DNA from: Thermoplasmata archaeon
Lineage (GTDB): Archaea; Thermoplasmatota; Thermoplasmata; Thermoplasmatales; Thermoplasmataceae
NCBI GenBank assembly: GCA_021827885.1
Contig: JAKAUD010000018.1
Coordinates: 1 to 6,392 of the forward strand
Length of the DNA stretch: 6,392 bases
Direction: 5' to 3'
Below, one piece after another: positions 6,140 to 6,392 of the stretch; within the stretch, counting starts at the first letter, position 1; every line of letters starts with the position of its first letter. The position numbers and the translations under genes were made by a program. Under the pieces are notes generated by a model. The model saw nothing but the letters and a program-made list of their open reading frames with translations, did no database searches and was not told the origin of the DNA.

Positions 6140-6392
6140 CTATGCCTGTTCCTCGAATACTCTTTTAATGTGCTCATCCATTTCCAACTGGTAGCCAGTG
6201 GTAAAGCAGAAGTCTATAAATTCCTCCCACTTAACGCCTGCATCCTCCACGTCTCTACGGTACCTGACATCATAATGCAGTAGGATCGCACCGTTCTTGA
6301 ACAGCTGTATAAATTCCTCTTTCAGCAGTGGCAACAGTTCCCGGTGTGCAGCTTCCTCAAACGCCTTAAACAGTTGAGACTGTACTTTGCTG
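6140..6392 (-). CDS. Unknown protein, C-terminal 83 residues (5' end outside window)
   Basis: The minus-strand frame is open from the TAG at 6140-6142 to the window edge, so this is the tail of a longer gene and not a 64-residue ORF starting at the internal TTG at 6334. The visible part is mainly amphipathic helix: FEEAAHRELLPLLKEEFIQL, a hydrophobic strand GAILLHYDV, an acidic/basic linker RYRRDVEDAG, then VKWEEFIDFCFTTGYQLEMD and an acidic end (RVFEEQA). I recognise no domain. Hand-counted G+C is 86 of 180 (48%) in 6181-6360, against 18 of 60 in a sample of the large gene (3901-3960), so the gene may have a different history from the centre of the window. It converges on the large membrane-protein gene. 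Frame continuity and composition make it a credible real gene. Confidence 0.6.
   Translation of the reverse strand, partial: SKVQSQLFKAFEEAAHRELLPLLKEEFIQLFKNGAILLHYDVRYRRDVEDAGVKWEEFIDFCFTTGYQLEMDEHIKRVFEEQA

Noticed and set aside
6140..6334. A self-contained 64-residue protein starting at the TTG at 6334
   Set aside because: The frame stays open to the window edge with similar composition and no stop, so the ORF is better read as the tail of a longer gene.
1..6392. Depletion of CCNGG sites as a footprint of an MvaI/BcnI-like enzyme
   Set aside because: By eye I found about four (near 358, 2289, 5346 and 6340), roughly what this composition predicts for a window this size, so there is no visible avoidance.

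Overview
The window looks archaeal, most like an acidophilic Thermoplasmatales-type genome, though the order-level placement is inference. The evidence is A+T-rich coding sequence heavy in ATA, AGA and AGG codons, TATA-like boxes with almost no bacterial -35/-10 character, a probable leaderless TTG-started gene with its TATA box about 27 nt upstream, and GGAG Shine-Dalgarno motifs only on some genes. No rRNA, tRNA or CRISPR array was seen.

Layout from left to right. (1) Positions 1-195, minus: the first 65 codons of a SIR2-like NAD-binding protein, cut by the window edge. (2) 196-446: a short spacer with a possible 34-codon ORF, a candidate terminator for the methyltransferase and a candidate promoter for the SIR2 gene. 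(3) 447-2425, minus: a two-gene Type II restriction-modification operon. An MvaI/BcnI-family endonuclease comes first and an amino-methyltransferase of the TSPPY type overlaps it by 4 nt. (4) 2426-3074: a 649-bp gap holding the decayed C-terminus of an IS630-type transposase, a perfect 9-bp inverted repeat, two short coding-like fragments of uncertain identity, and the promoters of the flanking divergent genes. (5) 3075-5981, plus: a 968-residue protein with two adjacent membrane helices near the N-terminus and a soluble region of about 830 residues that I cannot assign to any family. (6) 5982-6139: a hairpin plus T-tracts, and coding-like debris after the stop codon of the next gene. (7) 6140-6392, minus: the last 83 codons of an unrecognised gene that starts beyond the window and is clearly richer in G+C than the centre of the window.

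Taken together this resembles an archaeal defence island. A restriction-modification pair and a SIR2-domain protein (a domain common in NAD-depleting anti-phage systems) sit next to transposon debris and a large orphan membrane-anchored protein. The restriction enzyme and methyltransferase certainly form one functional unit. That the SIR2 protein and the 968-residue protein also act in defence is a guilt-by-association hypothesis. The 968-residue protein is the best candidate for something undescribed here.
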